DNA of 64,000 nt from an uncultured Prevotellaceae bacterium (GTDB lineage Bacteria > Bacteroidota > Bacteroidia > Bacteroidales > Bacteroidaceae), in assembly GCA_902783165.1 (NCBI GenBank), contig CACZPU010000036.1, positions 19,658-83,657 on the forward strand. Reading direction: 5' to 3'. Made by a program: the position numbers and the translations under genes. Every line of letters starts with the position of its first letter. Position 1 is the stretch's first letter. The notes beneath the pieces are model-generated. The model worked only from the letters and a program-made list of their open reading frames with translations. It was not told the DNA's origin and searched no databases. Shown here in pieces: positions 63,014 through 64,000 of the stretch.

Positions 63014-63172
63014 TTAATTCTTGAAAAAATCTTGCACAGCCTCATTGGGAACCATCTGCTCATCAAAGATGTATGCACCGGTCTTAGGGCTTTTCACCAT
63101 TTTGATTACCTTTGTGTAAGAGCGTCCTTCCTTAGAACCTTCATGAAGAGACGCAACGGTTTTTTTTGCCAT
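63014..63172 (-). CDS. DUF4295 small basic protein
   Basis: A 52-residue protein, MAKKTVASLHEGSKEGRSYT and ending QDFFKN. It is rich in Lys and has no membrane segment. The sequence and its place just after rpmB and rpmG match DUF4295, a family found in this position in Bacteroidota and often listed with small ribosome-associated proteins; its function is not known. It starts 12 bases after rpmG and is followed by a strong terminator. Confidence 0.88.
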   Translation of the reverse strand: MAKKTVASLHEGSKEGRSYTKVIKMVKSPKTGAYIFDEQMVPNEAVQDFFKN

Positions 63173-63184
63173 TTCTTAATCTGA

Positions 63185-63376
63185 TTATTTAATTTCCTTG
63201 TGAATAGTCATTCTCTTCAGAATGGGATTGTATTTCTTAATCTCCATTCTCTCAGGAGTATTTTTACGATTCTTGGTCGTAACATAACGACTTGTGCCTG
63301 GAAGACCACTGTTCTTCATTTCTGTGCACTCAAGAATAACCTGAACCCTGTTGCCTTTAGCTTTCTTTGATGCCAT
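63185..63376 (-). CDS. rpmG: 50S ribosomal protein L33
   Basis: A 63-residue large-subunit ribosomal protein. It begins [20 protein letters not shown], with [19 protein letters not shown] as the conserved core. Only one Cys is present, so this is the zinc-free type. It lies 5 bases after rpmB. Confidence 0.93.
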   Translation of the reverse strand: MASKKAKGNRVQVILECTEMKNSGLPGTSRYVTTKNRKNTPERMEIKKYNPILKRMTIHKEIK

Positions 63377-63381
63377 GGTAA

Positions 63382-63645
63382 TTATTCTCCTATTACTTTA
63401 ATGTCTTTCCAGTCAACATACCCATTGCTAACAGCCTGTTTGAGAGCTGCGTCAAGGCCTATCTTATTAATAATTCGCAATCCGGCTGCGCTAATCTTCA
63501 GACGTATCCAGCACTGCTCCTCTACATAGTAGAATTTCTTGCTGAACAGATTTACATCGAAACTGCGCTTTGTGCGATGCTTTGAGTGGGAAACGTTATT
63601 TCCAATCTGGGCTTTCTTTCCCGTAATCTGACAAATCTTCGACAT
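63382..63645 (-). CDS. rpmB: 50S ribosomal protein L28
   Basis: An 87-residue large-subunit ribosomal protein: [20 protein letters not shown] and [11 protein letters not shown] are the family signature, followed by [15 protein letters not shown] near the C-terminus. First gene of the three-gene ribosomal unit, with a strong promoter 52 bases upstream. Confidence 0.95.
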   Translation of the reverse strand: MSKICQITGKKAQIGNNVSHSKHRTKRSFDVNLFSKKFYYVEEQCWIRLKISAAGLRIINKIGLDAALKQAVSNGYVDWKDIKVIGE

Positions 63646-63696
63646 TGCTATCTACTTTTTTACTTTCAATTTTTGATACTTATTCCAAACAGGGTG

Positions 63697-63727
63697 CAAA
63701 ATTACAGTTTTTTTGTGAATAAACAAA
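63697..63727 (-). promoter_or_regulatory. Promoter of rpmB-rpmG-DUF4295
   Basis: Minus strand: -33 box TTTG (63724-63727), 19-base spacer, -7 box TAATTTTG (63697-63704). An A/T-rich stretch lies on both sides. Confidence 0.75.
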
Positions 63728-64000
63728 ATATTTTCGTAAATAAAGTTGCCAATTAAGATTTTTTTTCGATTAAGCCTTCATTTTTGCTCTATTATCTCAT
63801 GTTCTACAAATGAAAATGACTGTTCTTCATAAGCCTTTCACATGACAGCAAGTGGTAGTACTATCTGTTTTGGAGAGCACAACCACAATTACATTTATCC
63901 TATGCTTCCATTTTATGCAAATATGGTGTTTTTATACCAGGCTTACAAATTATTAGTTGTTAATAAAAATTTTCTTCGAAATGATTTGAGCAAAGCAAAA
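63728..64000. other. Non-coding right end of the window
   Basis: AT-rich sequence upstream of the rpmB promoter, with no ORF of coding character, no tRNA and no hairpin of note. A neighbouring gene presumably begins beyond the window. Confidence 0.4.

Noticed and set aside
1-64000. CRISPR arrays, insertion sequences or prophage genes
   Set aside because: No direct repeat array, transposase, integrase or phage structural gene was recognised anywhere on either strand.

Overview
The window comes from a Bacteroidota chromosome, most likely the Prevotellaceae (genus not provable from sequence alone). The evidence: a short primary sigma factor of 290 residues; repeated promoters of the Bacteroidota type (TTTG, about 19-20 bases, then TAnnTTTG); an Oar-like TonB-dependent receptor next to a BACON lipoprotein; a complete Bat (aerotolerance) gene cluster; and several families largely confined to the phylum (DUF4301, DUF5686, DUF2027-Smr, and DUF4295 beside rpmG/rpmB). 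Gene density is high. No phage, insertion sequence or CRISPR array was seen, so this looks like core chromosome rather than an island.

Layout. 1-1291: 3' end of a FucP-like sugar transporter, a terminator and tRNA-Cys. 1348-9664: an orphan FeoB-associated Cys-rich protein, then a minus-strand unit DUF5686 - addA - addB (outer-membrane protein plus double-strand-break repair helicase-nuclease). 9955-14211: primary sigma factor and UvrA. 14233-17393: a P-loop/CYTH fusion protein, tagaturonate reductase and a cupin. 17505-22561: TonB-dependent receptor and a BACON/OB-fold lipoprotein in one operon. 22792-29537: rseC - rnfB-C-D-G-E-A - galE, encoding the ion-pumping ferredoxin:NAD oxidoreductase. 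29747-34291: a small acidic protein, a degraded stretch, a GNAT/zinc-ribbon protein, tRNA-Arg, rarA and a nitrilase-family amidase. 34304-41896: an acidic hypothetical protein, then the lipoate ligase - glycine cleavage operon (lplA-gcvT-gcvH-gcvPA-gcvPB-lpd). 42019-46709: DUF4301, KDG kinase and phosphohexomutase. 46977-58400: moxR - DUF58 - Bat proteins - PAP2 - queA - DUF2027/Smr, all on the minus strand. 58576-62590: ftsY - rimO - HU - HU/TM/LysM. 63014-63645: rpmB - rpmG - DUF4295.

How the genes fit together. Rnf and the glycine cleavage system are the main metabolic modules; the latter carries its own lipoylation enzyme and its own dihydrolipoyl dehydrogenase. UxaB and KdgK point to hexuronate (pectin-type) catabolism. 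AddAB, UvrA and RarA form a repair and replication-restart group, though only AddA and AddB share an operon. The Bat cluster is a membrane complex of von Willebrand factor A and TPR proteins driven by a MoxR ATPase; here BatD and BatE are one polypeptide.

The most unusual items are the HU-membrane-LysM protein that could tie the nucleoid to the cell wall, the P-loop/CYTH fusion, the BatD-BatE fusion with a possible internal start, the OB-fold lipoprotein paired with an Oar-like receptor, and a set of very long perfect intergenic hairpins. No wholly new multi-gene system could be demonstrated from the sequence alone.
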